From NCBI GenBank assembly GCA_016872495.1, contig VGZT01000004.1, forward strand, positions 24,345 to 88,344: a stretch of 64,000 nucleotides of DNA. The letters run 5' to 3'. How positions within the stretch are numbered: position 1 is the first letter of the stretch; the number at the start of each line of letters is the position of its first letter. The position numbers and the translations under genes were made by a program. Under the pieces are notes generated by a model. That model did not search any database. It saw nothing but the letters and a program-made list of their open reading frames with translations, and was not told the DNA's origin. Positions 36,391-45,124 of this stretch are shown one piece after another. The stretch is from SAR202 cluster bacterium. Its GTDB lineage: Bacteria; Chloroflexota; Dehalococcoidia; Lucifugimonadales; Lucifugimonadaceae.

Positions 36391-38262
36391 GTGACTACCC
36401 CGGCACCCAATCGCGATCAGCTCGTGGAGCGCCTTGCCTCGGTGCCGCTCAAGCCAGGCGTCTACTTGATGCGCGACGCCGCCGGCAAGCGCATTTACGT
36501 AGGCAAGGCAACGGTGCTGCGCGACCGCATGCGCTCATACTTTGGCTCGCCATCGGGATTGGCCCCGAAGATCCGCGAGATGGTCGCCCGCATCGCCGAC
36601 TTTGAGTACATCGTCACCGAGTCGGAGCAGGAAGCCCTGCTGCTCGAGAACACCCTCATCAAGCAGCACCAGCCCTACTACAACTCAAGGCTGCGCGACG
36701 ACAAGACCTACCCTTACATCAAGATCGACCTGCGGGAGGATTACCCGCAGATCTACATCACCAGGCGCACCGCCAACGACGGCGCGCGCTACTTCGGGCC
36801 GTTCGCCAGCGCGGGGAGCGTCCGCAAGACCCTTGATCTGATCAAGCGCCTGTTCCCCTACCGGTCGTGTACGAAGGTCATCACGGGGACCGACCAGCGG
36901 CCCTGCCTCGACTTCCACATCAAGCGTTGCGTCGGCCCCTGTATCGGCGCGGTGGACCGCGCCGCGTACATGAAGGTCATCGACGAGGTGATCGCGTTCC
37001 TCGAAGGCAGGACCAGGGATGTCGTCGCCGACATCAAACAGCAGATGACCGAGGCCTCCGACGGGCTGGCGTTCGAACGCGCCGCCGCCCTGCGCGACCG
37101 TTTGCGGGCGATCGAGCGGGTCTATGAAGGTCAGAAGGTCGTGTCCCTCAAGAACGAAAGCCTGGACGTGATTGCGGTCGCCTACGGCCGCAACGAGGCG
37201 TGGGTCGAGGTGTTCTTCGTTCGACAGGGCACCGTGATCGGCCGCGACAACTTCATCATGGACGGCACCCAGGACGAGCCCGAGGCGGCCATCCTGGCGC
37301 AGTTCGTGAAGCAGTTCTACAACTCCGCCTCGTACTTGCCGCCGAGGCTCCTCGTCCCCGTGGCGGTGGACGAAGTGGACATCATCGAGCCATGGCTTTC
37401 TGCCCGGCGTGCCGGACCGGTCCATTTCCTCGTGCCGGAGCGCGGCGAGAAGCGGCGCCTGATGGAGATGGTCAAGGAAAATGCCCGGCACGGGCTGGAG
37501 AATCTCAAGGCGAAGTGGGCGGCCGACGACGACCTGATGCAGCGGGCAATGGCAGAGCTTCGCGAGGAACTGAATTTGCCGCGCTTGCCGCGTCGGATCG
37601 AGTGCTTCGACATCTCCCATATCCAGGGCACCAGCACCGTTGCCAGCATGATCGTGTTCGAAGACGCCAGGCCCAGGAAGGCGCACTACCGAAGGTTCAA
37701 GATCAAGACCGTGGATGGCAACGACGACTTCGCTTCGATGCGCGAGGTGCTCAGCCGGCGCTTCAAGCGGCTGGGGGAAATCAGCGATTCCGAACCGGCC
37801 TCCGGTGAAGTCGACGGCGCGGGCGACGGTTTCAGTCACGTTCCCGACCTGGTCCTGATCGATGGCGGGAAGGGCCAGCTGGGCGCCGCGCTCCAGGTCT
37901 TCCTTGACCTGGGCGTGAAGGACATACCCCTCTCGAGCCTGGCCAAGCAGCAGGAGGAGATCTTCGTACCGCACACACCCGAGCCGATCGTCCTGGCCCG
38001 GAACTCCCCCGCCCTGTTCCTGGTACAGCGAGTAAGGGACGAGGCCCACCGGTTCGCCGTCACATTTCATCGCGATGTGCGCAAGAAGGCGACCATCCAG
38101 TCCGCGCTCGATCTCGTCCCGGGCATCGGACCGAAACGCAAGCGTCAGCTACTCCGGCAATTCGGATCGGTCAAGGCGATCCGAGAGGCCTCGATCGACG
38201 AACTGGCGGCGGCGCCCGGCATGACTGCCAGGCTTGCCGAAACCGTAAAACAGTACGTCTAG
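36391..38262 (+). CDS. uvrC: Excinuclease ABC subunit C
   Basis: This is the nuclease subunit of nucleotide-excision repair; it cuts on both sides of the lesion once UvrAB has bound. The domains in order are GIY-YIG (PGVYLMRDAAGKRIYVGKA, residues 16-34) and the Cys-rich region with RSCTKVITGTDQRPCLDFH. Then come the UVR helix pair around 205-240, the RNase-H-like nuclease (IECFDISHIQGT, LVLIDGGKGQL) and a C-terminal (HhH)2 domain (LVPGIGPKRKRQLLRQFGS). The length of 623 aa is normal. The start is GTG. Confidence 0.95.
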   Translation: MTTPAPNRDQLVERLASVPLKPGVYLMRDAAGKRIYVGKATVLRDRMRSYFGSPSGLAPKIREMVARIADFEYIVTESEQEALLLENTLIKQHQPYYNSRLRDDKTYPYIKIDLREDYPQIYITRRTANDGARYFGPFASAGSVRKTLDLIKRLFPYRSCTKVITGTDQRPCLDFHIKRCVGPCIGAVDRAAYMKVIDEVIAFLEGRTRDVVADIKQQMTEASDGLAFERAAALRDRLRAIERVYEGQKVVSLKNESLDVIAVAYGRNEAWVEVFFVRQGTVIGRDNFIMDGTQDEPEAAILAQFVKQFYNSASYLPPRLLVPVAVDEVDIIEPWLSARRAGPVHFLVPERGEKRRLMEMVKENARHGLENLKAKWAADDDLMQRAMAELREELNLPRLPRRIECFDISHIQGTSTVASMIVFEDARPRKAHYRRFKIKTVDGNDDFASMREVLSRRFKRLGEISDSEPASGEVDGAGDGFSHVPDLVLIDGGKGQLGAALQVFLDLGVKDIPLSSLAKQQEEIFVPHTPEPIVLARNSPALFLVQRVRDEAHRFAVTFHRDVRKKATIQSALDLVPGIGPKRKRQLLRQFGSVKAIREASIDELAAAPGMTARLAETVKQYV

Positions 38263-38280
38263 GATGCCGCGCGCCCTTCG

Positions 38281-39267
38281 ATGTTTGCGCTGACGCTCGC
38301 AGCTCCCGGAGACGTGCGGACGGTTGAAGTCGACCGCCCGCAGGTAGTGGAGCCGGGCGACGCGATCGTGCGGGTGACGACGGCCTCGATCTCCACACTC
38401 GACCTCGAGCGGTATGCCGGACGGCGAACCTTCCCTGCGGTAACACCCGGCGGCGCGTGTGCCGGGATCGTCGAAGAAACCGGAGAGGCGGTGACCCGCC
38501 GCCACCTCGACGATCCGGTGCTGGTGCCCCCGGCGCTCTCCGTTGGCGGAGGCATCGCGTTGCCGGGATACGACCTGCCGGGATCGCACGCGGGCTGGAT
38601 CCGCGTCCCTGACGCCGACCTGAACCTGGTCCCGCTCCCGAACCCCAGGGAGTTCGAGGCTGGCGGGGTGCTGATCGCCGACTGCTACGCCTCCGCGTAC
38701 GAGGTGGCCCGGCGGCTCCGGGGAGCCGGCCTGCGCCGCCCTGTTGTAGCCGGTTGTGGTCCGACCTCTTTAGCGTTCATTAATGCCTGGAATTTACAAA
38801 GCGGCGAATCTGTGAAGCCCCTGGCAATCGACTCGATCCCGGGCCGGGTCATGCTCGCCCGACGCTGGGGCGCGACCGGGTTCGTCCACCGCAACGACGC
38901 CGATCTCAGGGCGCGCATGGAAGGATCCCTCGAGCCGCCGCCCCTGGCGGTCGTGGTCGGCGCCAGGTCGGAGGGCGCCGAACCGGGCTGGGTGGCCATG
39001 ACTGGCTTTGAAGACCTCCCGGTCTACACGCTGGACGCGCCCGGGTTCGGATGGTCCGCCGAGCCGAGAGATTCCTTCCGCCCGCCTCAGTCATCTCCAC
39101 TGTGCACCGCCCAGGGAATCGGGGAACACCTTGCGACACTGCTGAAAGGCCAGCTGGACCTGCTGCCCCTGGTTTCCCATACCCTTCCCCTGACCGAAGC
39201 GCCGACCGCCTACGAATGGGCGGCCCGGGGGACACACGGCGCGCTCAGGATCCTCTTGAAGGCCTGA
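38281..39267 (+). CDS. MDR-superfamily-like protein lacking zinc ligands
   Basis: This 328-aa protein follows the layout of medium-chain dehydrogenases: GroES-like first half, Rossmann second half. Its catalytic sites have changed. The usual CGTD position reads ISTLDLE, the GHE position reads PGGACAGIVEE, there is no structural Cys cluster, and the NAD loop is the weak VAGCGPTS. It resembles threonine-dehydrogenase-like proteins without the metal, so it is either a non-zinc reductase or a non-catalytic relative. It starts 18 bases after uvrC and may be co-transcribed. Confidence 0.6.
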   Translation: MFALTLAAPGDVRTVEVDRPQVVEPGDAIVRVTTASISTLDLERYAGRRTFPAVTPGGACAGIVEETGEAVTRRHLDDPVLVPPALSVGGGIALPGYDLPGSHAGWIRVPDADLNLVPLPNPREFEAGGVLIADCYASAYEVARRLRGAGLRRPVVAGCGPTSLAFINAWNLQSGESVKPLAIDSIPGRVMLARRWGATGFVHRNDADLRARMEGSLEPPPLAVVVGARSEGAEPGWVAMTGFEDLPVYTLDAPGFGWSAEPRDSFRPPQSSPLCTAQGIGEHLATLLKGQLDLLPLVSHTLPLTEAPTAYEWAARGTHGALRILLKA

Positions 39268-39928
39268 GAGGGTCCTCGGTCCGAATCTGTCCGAGCCGCC
39301 TGTTGATCAGTTGGATGATGAGTTCCAGGTTCTCCGGCGTTTCGGGCAGAGAAATTTGACCACCCGAGAAAGCAAGGTCGATCCGCTGGAGGGCCTCGTC
39401 CGCCACGAAGCCAGGCGGGACCTGCGCGGCAAGCTCGGTCCCGTCCGCCGCAGCTGGCGGGCCGGCCGCCGGCTGGGCACTCGAGGCTCGCTCTGGCCAG
39501 GCATCCTCCAGGATGCGCCTGACCTGGACCAGGGAAACGTGGATCCTGCCGGCACCCGCATTGGTGACTTCGAACAGCACGAGCGCGAGGTCCGATCGGC
39601 CGGGCAAGGCACCCGGGATACGGCCTGCCAGGGCCGCCAGCAACGGCCAGGAAAACGCGGCCTGCTGCCGCGCCACCGCATCCTGAGCAGTCGCCAGGCG
39701 CACCCCCAGCGGTGTCAAACGAATGAACCCGCGCCCATCGATCAGCCCCCAGATTTTCAAGGCGAACAGGACGGATGCGTACCAGCCTCCCCTTGGATTC
39801 AGCCGCAGAAGGCCCGCAACACCGGCGCGTGAGGCGTTGGTACCCAAAGACCCGTGAACCCGCCTCAAAAGGGCTATCGACTCCGAGAGCGTGATGTCGG
39901 GAACGTCGTAATCGCCGAGCCTGGACAT
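39245..39928 (-). CDS. DUF5343-like protein with a winged-helix N-terminus
   Basis: This 227-aa protein begins with a helix-turn-helix-like block (ESIALLRRVHGSLGTN, ASVLFALKIWGLIDGRGFIR, LTPLGVRLA) as in DUF5343 proteins. The C-terminal part is helical with an Ala/Pro linker and ends LIIQLINRRLGQI. A regulatory or DNA-binding role fits the fold but is not proven. The ATG start was preferred over the TTG three codons upstream because GAGGG is better spaced. Its 3' end overlaps the MDR-like gene by 23 bases. A cluster of GGCGTAAT half-sites lies just upstream of its start. Confidence 0.55.
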   Translation of the reverse strand: MSRLGDYDVPDITLSESIALLRRVHGSLGTNASRAGVAGLLRLNPRGGWYASVLFALKIWGLIDGRGFIRLTPLGVRLATAQDAVARQQAAFSWPLLAALAGRIPGALPGRSDLALVLFEVTNAGAGRIHVSLVQVRRILEDAWPERASSAQPAAGPPAAADGTELAAQVPPGFVADEALQRIDLAFSGGQISLPETPENLELIIQLINRRLGQIRTEDPLRPSRGS

Positions 39929-39981
39929 ATGGGGCAAACCCTCTGGACCGAATTGCCGCGAAACAGCCGGTTACCGCGAAT

Positions 39982-40038
39982 ATTACGCTGCATTTACGCC
40001 GGCTCCAAGGCGTAATGCCGGTGAGTATGGGGCGTAAT
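39982..40038. promoter_or_regulatory. Cluster of four GGCGTAAT half-sites
   Basis: Half-sites occur at 39982-39988 and 39993-40000 (reverse orientation, 11 bases apart) and at 40009-40016 and 40031-40038 (forward, 22 bases apart). Spacings near one and two DNA turns suggest cooperative binding by a dimeric regulator. The cluster sits between the DUF5343-like gene and the enolase gene. Confidence 0.5.
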
Positions 40039-40109
40039 GACCAACGGTCAGTGGCGCCCCCGGCCGGCCGGTCTATCAGGCCCTGGCGCCTGTCCTCCAT
40101 ATGTGCGCG

Positions 40110-40140
40110 TACACGCAAGCGTGTAGATCTTCACACGCTA
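40110..40140. promoter_or_regulatory. 16-bp perfect palindrome plus a third half-site
   Basis: TACACGCAAGCGTGTA (40110-40125) is perfectly symmetric, and a further CACACGCTA follows at 40132-40140. It lies about 170 bases upstream of the enolase-superfamily gene. A LacI- or GntR-type operator would look like this; the regulator is not identified. Confidence 0.5.
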
Positions 40141-40297
40141 CCGGATAATCAACTGTCGGCGGCCGGCCCATCCGTTTCCGTGTAAACCAGTCGATTTCTA
40201 CCGGCACACACCGCACTGGAGCGGCCTGGTCTCCGACCCTCCGTCGCGGCACGAGCATCTTCGTCAACGGGCTCTATACTCCCGCCCGGAGGTCAAC

Positions 40298-41437
40298 TTG
40301 AAGATCACCGACATCCGCACGTATCTCGCGCATGACGGGACGCGTAACAACGTATTCCTCCAGGTAACGACCGACGAGGGCGTGACAGGAGTTGGGGAGC
40401 CGTACTCGATCGGGCCCGACGAAGGGATTCTGGGCACGATCGAGAACCTGAAGGGCTGGTTCATCGGCCAGGACCCCAGCCGCATCGAGTGGCTGCTTCG
40501 GAGGGCCAAGAACACGATGCGGTTCCCCCTCGGGCAGGTCGCGTGGTCGGCGCTATCGGGGATCGACCATGCCCTGTGGGACATCGCCGGGAAGGCTGCC
40601 GGCGTGCCGGTGTACAGGTTGCTCGGGGGCGCCGCACGCGACCGCGTGAGGGTTTACCACGGCATCCATGGCGACACCCCGGAGAAGTGCGCCGAAAACG
40701 CGCTCGCTCGCCAGGCGGAAGGCTACTCCGCGTTCAAGATGTCGCCTTACGGGCCCGGTTGGTCCGAAAAGCCCTGGCGCTACGTGGTCCGGCACGCCGC
40801 CGAGCGGCTGGAGGCCGTGCGAAAGGCGGTCGGAGACGGGCCCGAACTCGCCGTGGACGTACATGCCACGCTCCGGGACGCGTTTCGAGCTCGCGAGCTG
40901 ATCGAGGCGATGGCGCCCTATCGCTTGATGTTCGTCGAAGAACCGGTGCGCCCCGACCTGATCGAGACGACCGCCCGCCTGCGGCGCGAAACCCGCGTCC
41001 CCATTGCGACCGGCGAGAACCTGTACGGGGTCGCCCGATACTCCGAATTGATGGCCATCGATGGCGCCGACATCATCCAGCCGGACGTCCTCTGCTGCGG
41101 CGGTTTGCACGAACTGAAAAAGATCTGCGCGGTGGCGGAGGCCAGCTACGTCAGCGTGGCCCCGCACAACCCGCTGGGGCTGCTTTCGACCGCGCTCAGC
41201 GTTCACCTGGCGGCATCGATCAACAACTTCCTCATCCTGGAGTTCCACAGCGATCACGAAAGTCCCAAGGCACGTTTCGTCGACGAGCCCTGGGTGCCTG
41301 AGGGCGGATATTTCGAACTGCCCACCCGCCCCGGGATCGGGATGGAACTCGACCTTGCGGCGATCAAGGGCAACCCGACGAGGCACTGGAACCGCGGGTT
41401 TCCGAGGCATGCCGACGGCTCTCCGGCCTTCATCTGA
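40298..41437 (+). CDS. Enolase-superfamily dehydratase, galactonate-dehydratase-like (copy 1)
   Basis: This 379-aa protein belongs to the mandelate racemase/muconate lactonising group, which abstracts the alpha proton of acid sugars with Mg2+. Metal ligands are D187 (AVDVHA), E214 (FVEEP) and E240 (ATGENL). H189, in the DxH pair, and H290 (VAPHNPLG) match the acid-base residues of D-galactonate dehydratase. Dehydration of a sugar acid to a 2-keto-3-deoxy acid is therefore likely, a product the HpcH/HpaI aldolases could cleave. The start is TTG with GGAGG upstream, and TATACT at 40275 is a possible -10. The actual sugar is unknown. Confidence 0.85.
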   Translation: MKITDIRTYLAHDGTRNNVFLQVTTDEGVTGVGEPYSIGPDEGILGTIENLKGWFIGQDPSRIEWLLRRAKNTMRFPLGQVAWSALSGIDHALWDIAGKAAGVPVYRLLGGAARDRVRVYHGIHGDTPEKCAENALARQAEGYSAFKMSPYGPGWSEKPWRYVVRHAAERLEAVRKAVGDGPELAVDVHATLRDAFRARELIEAMAPYRLMFVEEPVRPDLIETTARLRRETRVPIATGENLYGVARYSELMAIDGADIIQPDVLCCGGLHELKKICAVAEASYVSVAPHNPLGLLSTALSVHLAASINNFLILEFHSDHESPKARFVDEPWVPEGGYFELPTRPGIGMELDLAAIKGNPTRHWNRGFPRHADGSPAFI

Positions 41438-41527
41438 GGTGCCAGTCGTCACGCTTCGACAGGCGCCGCGCCATGCTGGCGCGGCCATGTTGCATTCATA
41501 CGAGTCAGGGGTGATGGGGACGAGCCA

Positions 41528-42670
41528 GTGAAGATCACAAGGATCGAGGCCCTGGTAGCCGGGATCGAACACCGCAATCAGGTGTTCGTCCGAACGCACA
41601 CGGACGAGGGGATCCACGGCGTTGGAGAGGCGTATAACGTCGGACCCGACCTGGCAACGGTCAGCTGGGTCGACTACTTCGCCGAGCAGCTGGTAGGCCG
41701 CGACCCCACGCGAATCGAACAGCTCTGGGCCCTCGCCTACCAGGGGGCGCGCTTTCCGATCGGTTCGTCGGGGATGGCGGCACTCTCAGGCATCGAGCAC
41801 TCGCTCTGGGACATCACCGGCAAGGCCCTGGACCTGCCCGTGTACAAACTCCTGGGCGGCAGGGTCCGGGACCGCGTCCCCGTGTATCACGGCGTGCACG
41901 CAGACGATCCCGGCCTGCTCGCCGAGCACGCACTTGAAAAGATCGAGGCAATCGGCATCGGCGCAGTCAAGACGAACCCGTTGGCCACCACCTGGCGGCA
42001 GGGCACCTGGAACGACGCCATTCGAACTGCGCGCGCACGTATCGCCGCGCTACGCGCGGCGGTCGGTCCGGACGTCGACATCGGCCTGGACGCGCACGCT
42101 GCGGTCTGGGAGCTGCCAAAGGCCCTTGATCTCGCAGATAGCCTCGCCGAGTACTCCCCGATGTTCATGGAAGAACCGCTCCGGATGGAGAACCGGCACG
42201 CCATGGGCGAGCTCCGCAAGAAGATGCCATTCGCGCTGGCCACCGGCGAGTGCCTCTACACGAAGTTCGAATTCGAGGACCTGGTGCGAGCGGAGGCCGC
42301 CGATATCCTTCAGCCCGATATCTGCATCTGTGGCGGCATGATGGAGATGCGCAAGATCGCGGCGCTCGCCGAGGGCCATGACCTCGTGGTCGCGCCCCAT
42401 AACCCACTGGGACCGCTGGCCACGGTGATCAACGTCCACTTCGCGGCCGCCACTTCGAATTTCCTGATCCTGGAATACCGGGAACCGGACTCGATTGAGC
42501 GCGCGCTGGTGACGGAGACGCTGAAGCCGAAGGACGGCTATGTCGCTATCCCGGATCGGCCCGGCTGGGGGATCGACATCGTCGAGCAGGCGGTCAAGAA
42601 GCACCCGTACAAGAACGCCTGGCACCGTGGCGACCGCGTCTATCCGGACGGTGCGGTCGCCTTCATCTGA
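41528..42670 (+). CDS. Enolase-superfamily dehydratase, galactonate-dehydratase-like (copy 2)
   Basis: This 380-aa paralog of the preceding gene has the same architecture and residues: D188 and H190 (GLDAHA), E215 (FMEEP), E241 (ATGECL) and H291 (VAPHNPLG). Flexible-loop sequences that set specificity (residues 15-40 and 145-165) differ clearly between the two copies, so they probably handle different sugar acids. The start is GTG. It is 90 bases downstream of copy 1 on the same strand, so the two likely form an operon. Confidence 0.85.
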   Translation: MKITRIEALVAGIEHRNQVFVRTHTDEGIHGVGEAYNVGPDLATVSWVDYFAEQLVGRDPTRIEQLWALAYQGARFPIGSSGMAALSGIEHSLWDITGKALDLPVYKLLGGRVRDRVPVYHGVHADDPGLLAEHALEKIEAIGIGAVKTNPLATTWRQGTWNDAIRTARARIAALRAAVGPDVDIGLDAHAAVWELPKALDLADSLAEYSPMFMEEPLRMENRHAMGELRKKMPFALATGECLYTKFEFEDLVRAEAADILQPDICICGGMMEMRKIAALAEGHDLVVAPHNPLGPLATVINVHFAAATSNFLILEYREPDSIERALVTETLKPKDGYVAIPDRPGWGIDIVEQAVKKHPYKNAWHRGDRVYPDGAVAFI

Positions 42671-42681
42671 CCTGCCGCGAC

Positions 42682-43491
42682 TTACTTGTCGGCGCCCGCT
42701 CCACCGGCCCAGGCCCCCATGGCCAGGTAGCCGCCATCGACCAGGAAGTAAGACCCCGTGATGAACGAAGCCCGGTCGCTGGCCAGGAACAGGACCATGT
42801 TGGCGATGTCCTTGCCGGTGCCGATCCGCCCGATCGGGTGCGACTTGCCGTAGCGCTTGACGGTCGCTTCGACATCCCCGCCCTCGGCGCGCGCAGCGGT
42901 GCGCACCATCTCGGTGTCGATCGTGCCGGGGCAGATGGCGATGACCCTGATGTTCTCGTGCGCGTAGTCAAGCGCCATTTGCCGGGTCAGCGACAGATCA
43001 CCGCCCTTGCTGGCCGCGTACGCGGGCACGCGCCGCATCGACTGGATCCCCTGGACGCTGGCGTTGTTGACGATCACGCCGCCCCCACGCTTGCGCATTT
43101 CGGGGATCGCGTACTTCGCCATGAGAAACCTGCTCTTCAGGTTGACCCCGATGATCCTGTCCCACTGCTCTTCGGTGGTCTGCTCCACGTTCCGGTACGA
43201 CTCCAGGGGCTGGATGCCGACGTTGCTGAAGAGGATGTCGACTCCACCGAACGCCGCGACCGTCTCATCGACGGCGCGCTTGCAGTCTGCGGCCCGAGCC
43301 ACGTCCGCCTGGACGAACAGGCCCTTCCCGCCCGCCTTATCGATCTCCCGCGCAACCGCCTGCCCGGCTGGCTTGTTAACGTCGGCCACCGCCACGGAAG
43401 CGCCCGACCGACCGAACTCGATCGCGGTGTCCTTCCCCATCCCGAGCGCCCCACCAGTCACGATCACGACTTTTCCGCTGAATTCACCCAT
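42682..43491 (-). CDS. SDR-family oxidoreductase (copy 1)
   Basis: This classical short-chain dehydrogenase (269 aa) carries TGGALGMGKD at residues 11-20, SNVGIQP in place of NNAG, catalytic Ser in NNASVQG, and Y/K in YAASKGG. ICPGTIDTEMV follows, then the C-terminal VDGGYLAMG. NAD is suggested by the Asp at the end of the second strand (VADVN). The ATG of MGEFSGKV was chosen; the earlier frame is not family-like. It lies downstream of the second SDR gene on the same strand and converges on the enolase genes. Confidence 0.9.
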   Translation of the reverse strand: MGEFSGKVVIVTGGALGMGKDTAIEFGRSGASVAVADVNKPAGQAVAREIDKAGGKGLFVQADVARAADCKRAVDETVAAFGGVDILFSNVGIQPLESYRNVEQTTEEQWDRIIGVNLKSRFLMAKYAIPEMRKRGGGVIVNNASVQGIQSMRRVPAYAASKGGDLSLTRQMALDYAHENIRVIAICPGTIDTEMVRTAARAEGGDVEATVKRYGKSHPIGRIGTGKDIANMVLFLASDRASFITGSYFLVDGGYLAMGAWAGGAGADK

Positions 43492-43525
43492 CGCCGTCCC
43501 TCTATTCAATCGCCGCTTGCGAGCG

Positions 43526-44317
43526 TTACCAGATACTCCATCCGCCATCGACCATGAGGTTATGTCCCGTGATCCAATCGCCGGCTGGAGATGTAAGCAG
43601 GGCGATCGCGCCCTTGAGATGCTCCGGCCTGCCGACCACCCCGAGCGGATTGTTGAGCCGCGCCTTCTCGACCATCGCCGGGTCCGTATCCGCCCGCGGG
43701 ATCTGCCCGGGGCTGATGCAGTTGACCTGGATGTTCCATTCCCCGAGCTCCGCCGCCAGGGCCCGGGTCAGGTTCACGATTCCACCCTTGGCGGCCTGGT
43801 ATGGCGGGCCGGACCGCTTGAAGTTGAGCCCGCGATAGAAGCGCTTGTCGGCCGTCAGGATCCCGTGTATCGAGCCAAGGGTCACGATCTTCCCCCGCCG
43901 GGCGGGGATCATGACCCGGGCGGCGGCCTGGGCGCAGATGTAGGTGCCCGTCAGGTTCAGATCCAGGGTGCGCCGGAACTCGTCGATGCTGGCCTCTGGA
44001 AGATAGGAAGTTGTGAAAGACGCGCCGGCGTTGGCCACCATGATGTCCAGGCGGCCCCGGTCTTTGATCACCCTGGCGACGAGCGCGTTCACGTCTTCTT
44101 CGCTGGTCACATCGCAGCGCGCGCCGGTGGCATCGAAGCCGTGCCCTCGCATCTCTTCCGCAACCTGCATGCAGAGTTCGCCGCGGCGGCTCGCCAGGTA
44201 AACACTGGCCCCGAGCTCTGCCAGGGCCTCGGCCATCGCCCTGCCCAGGTGGGTCCCACCCCCTGTGATGATCGCCGCACGCCCGTTGAGGTCGAGGAGC
44301 TCGCTCATCCGTGTCAC
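43526..44317 (-). CDS. SDR-family oxidoreductase (copy 2)
   Basis: This 263-aa short-chain dehydrogenase resembles gluconate 5-dehydrogenase-like enzymes. It has TGGGTHLGRA near residue 20, ANAGASF, Ser in LGSIHG, catalytic Tyr/Lys in YQAAKGG and CISPGQI. The GTG at 44317 was chosen over the ATG three codons later because GGAGG lies seven bases before it. That start overlaps the YbaK-like stop by four bases (GTGA), which implies translational coupling. A role in 2-keto or 5-keto sugar-acid reduction fits the neighbouring dehydratases. Confidence 0.88.
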   Translation of the reverse strand: MTRMSELLDLNGRAAIITGGGTHLGRAMAEALAELGASVYLASRRGELCMQVAEEMRGHGFDATGARCDVTSEEDVNALVARVIKDRGRLDIMVANAGASFTTSYLPEASIDEFRRTLDLNLTGTYICAQAAARVMIPARRGKIVTLGSIHGILTADKRFYRGLNFKRSGPPYQAAKGGIVNLTRALAAELGEWNIQVNCISPGQIPRADTDPAMVEKARLNNPLGVVGRPEHLKGAIALLTSPAGDWITGHNLMVDGGWSIW

Positions 44318-44808
44318 AGGGTCGCCTCCAGCGCCAGACCGGTGACCACCTGCACCGACGGCAGCAACGGCAGGATCGAAGGGGCAACCTTGACCTTCGC
44401 CGCCCGGCCGCCCGCGCCCAGGATCACCCATGGCTGTTCCATCACCCGCTGGTCGATGTAGATCGGCAGCGTGGCCGGCAGCCCGAACGGTGTCACGCCC
44501 CCGAGCTGCATGCCCGTCACCACCGCCATGTCCGATTCGTCCGCGAACGATGCCTTGTTCACGCCCATGAGCCGCTTGACCGCGTTGTTCACATCCAGGC
44601 GGCTGGTCGCCAGCACGACGCATGCGACGAACGCCCGAGGGGTACGCTTCGAGGCGACCACTATCGTGTTCGCCGACTGGCCGGGCGGGAAGCCGTACTT
44701 CTCGCAGAACGCAGCGGTGTCTGCGAACGAAGGATCGATCTCGATCCACTCGTACTCGACACCCATCCGATCGAGTATGGCTCTCACCTCGGCGGGACCA
44801 ACGCTCAA
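44314..44808 (-). CDS. YbaK/EbsC-family aminoacyl-tRNA deacylase
   Basis: This 164-aa protein has the YbaK/ProX fold that hydrolyses mischarged tRNAs such as Cys-tRNA-Pro or Ala-tRNA-Pro. Marks are ANTIVVASKRTPRAFVACVV near residue 46, the catalytic-Lys region VNNAVKRLMG, and GGVTPFGLPATLPIYID near 103. It starts at a TTG with GGGGGAG upstream and overlaps the SDR start by four bases, so an SDR and a tRNA-editing protein share one transcript. That pairing does not suggest a shared pathway. Confidence 0.85.
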   Translation of the reverse strand: MSVGPAEVRAILDRMGVEYEWIEIDPSFADTAAFCEKYGFPPGQSANTIVVASKRTPRAFVACVVLATSRLDVNNAVKRLMGVNKASFADESDMAVVTGMQLGGVTPFGLPATLPIYIDQRVMEQPWVILGAGGRAAKVKVAPSILPLLPSVQVVTGLALEATL

Positions 44809-44887
44809 CTCTCAAACTCCCCCGGTTTCGACGCCCGGTTGTGCAGGGTACCCTAGCGGCCGCGATCTCACACCTCCGAGGCGGGTA

Positions 44888-45124
44888 ATGGCATCTGACC
44901 ACGGCCAGAAAGAACCAGGCGGAGGCGCCTCACGCGTGTTCGGCCCGGCGGTCGTCCTTGGCATCGCCAATCTGCTGGCAGCGGCGATGGCCAGTGCCCG
45001 GTCGATCCACCATCCGTCCAAGCCGGACCGAGTCTCCGATCTGGCGGAGCAGGTGGAGAGCCAGAGGCTCAAGGCACCGAAGATGCTCGAAAAGGCGGTC
45101 GCGGATCAGCGAGCGAGCGAGTAA
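44888..45124 (+). CDS. Small hypothetical protein, 78 aa
   Basis: I do not recognise this protein. After a charged N-terminus it has one weakly hydrophobic segment (VFGPAVVLGIANLLAAAMAS) and then a charged helix (DRVSDLAEQVESQRLKAPKM). The ATG is preceded by GAGG seven bases upstream. Its 3' end overlaps the convergent kelch gene by 19 bases. Confidence 0.45.
   Translation: MASDHGQKEPGGGASRVFGPAVVLGIANLLAAAMASARSIHHPSKPDRVSDLAEQVESQRLKAPKMLEKAVADQRASE

Noticed and set aside
36685..38070. 461-codon minus-strand frame opposite uvrC
   Set aside because: Shadow of uvrC; no motif, and UvrC domains on the plus strand are complete.
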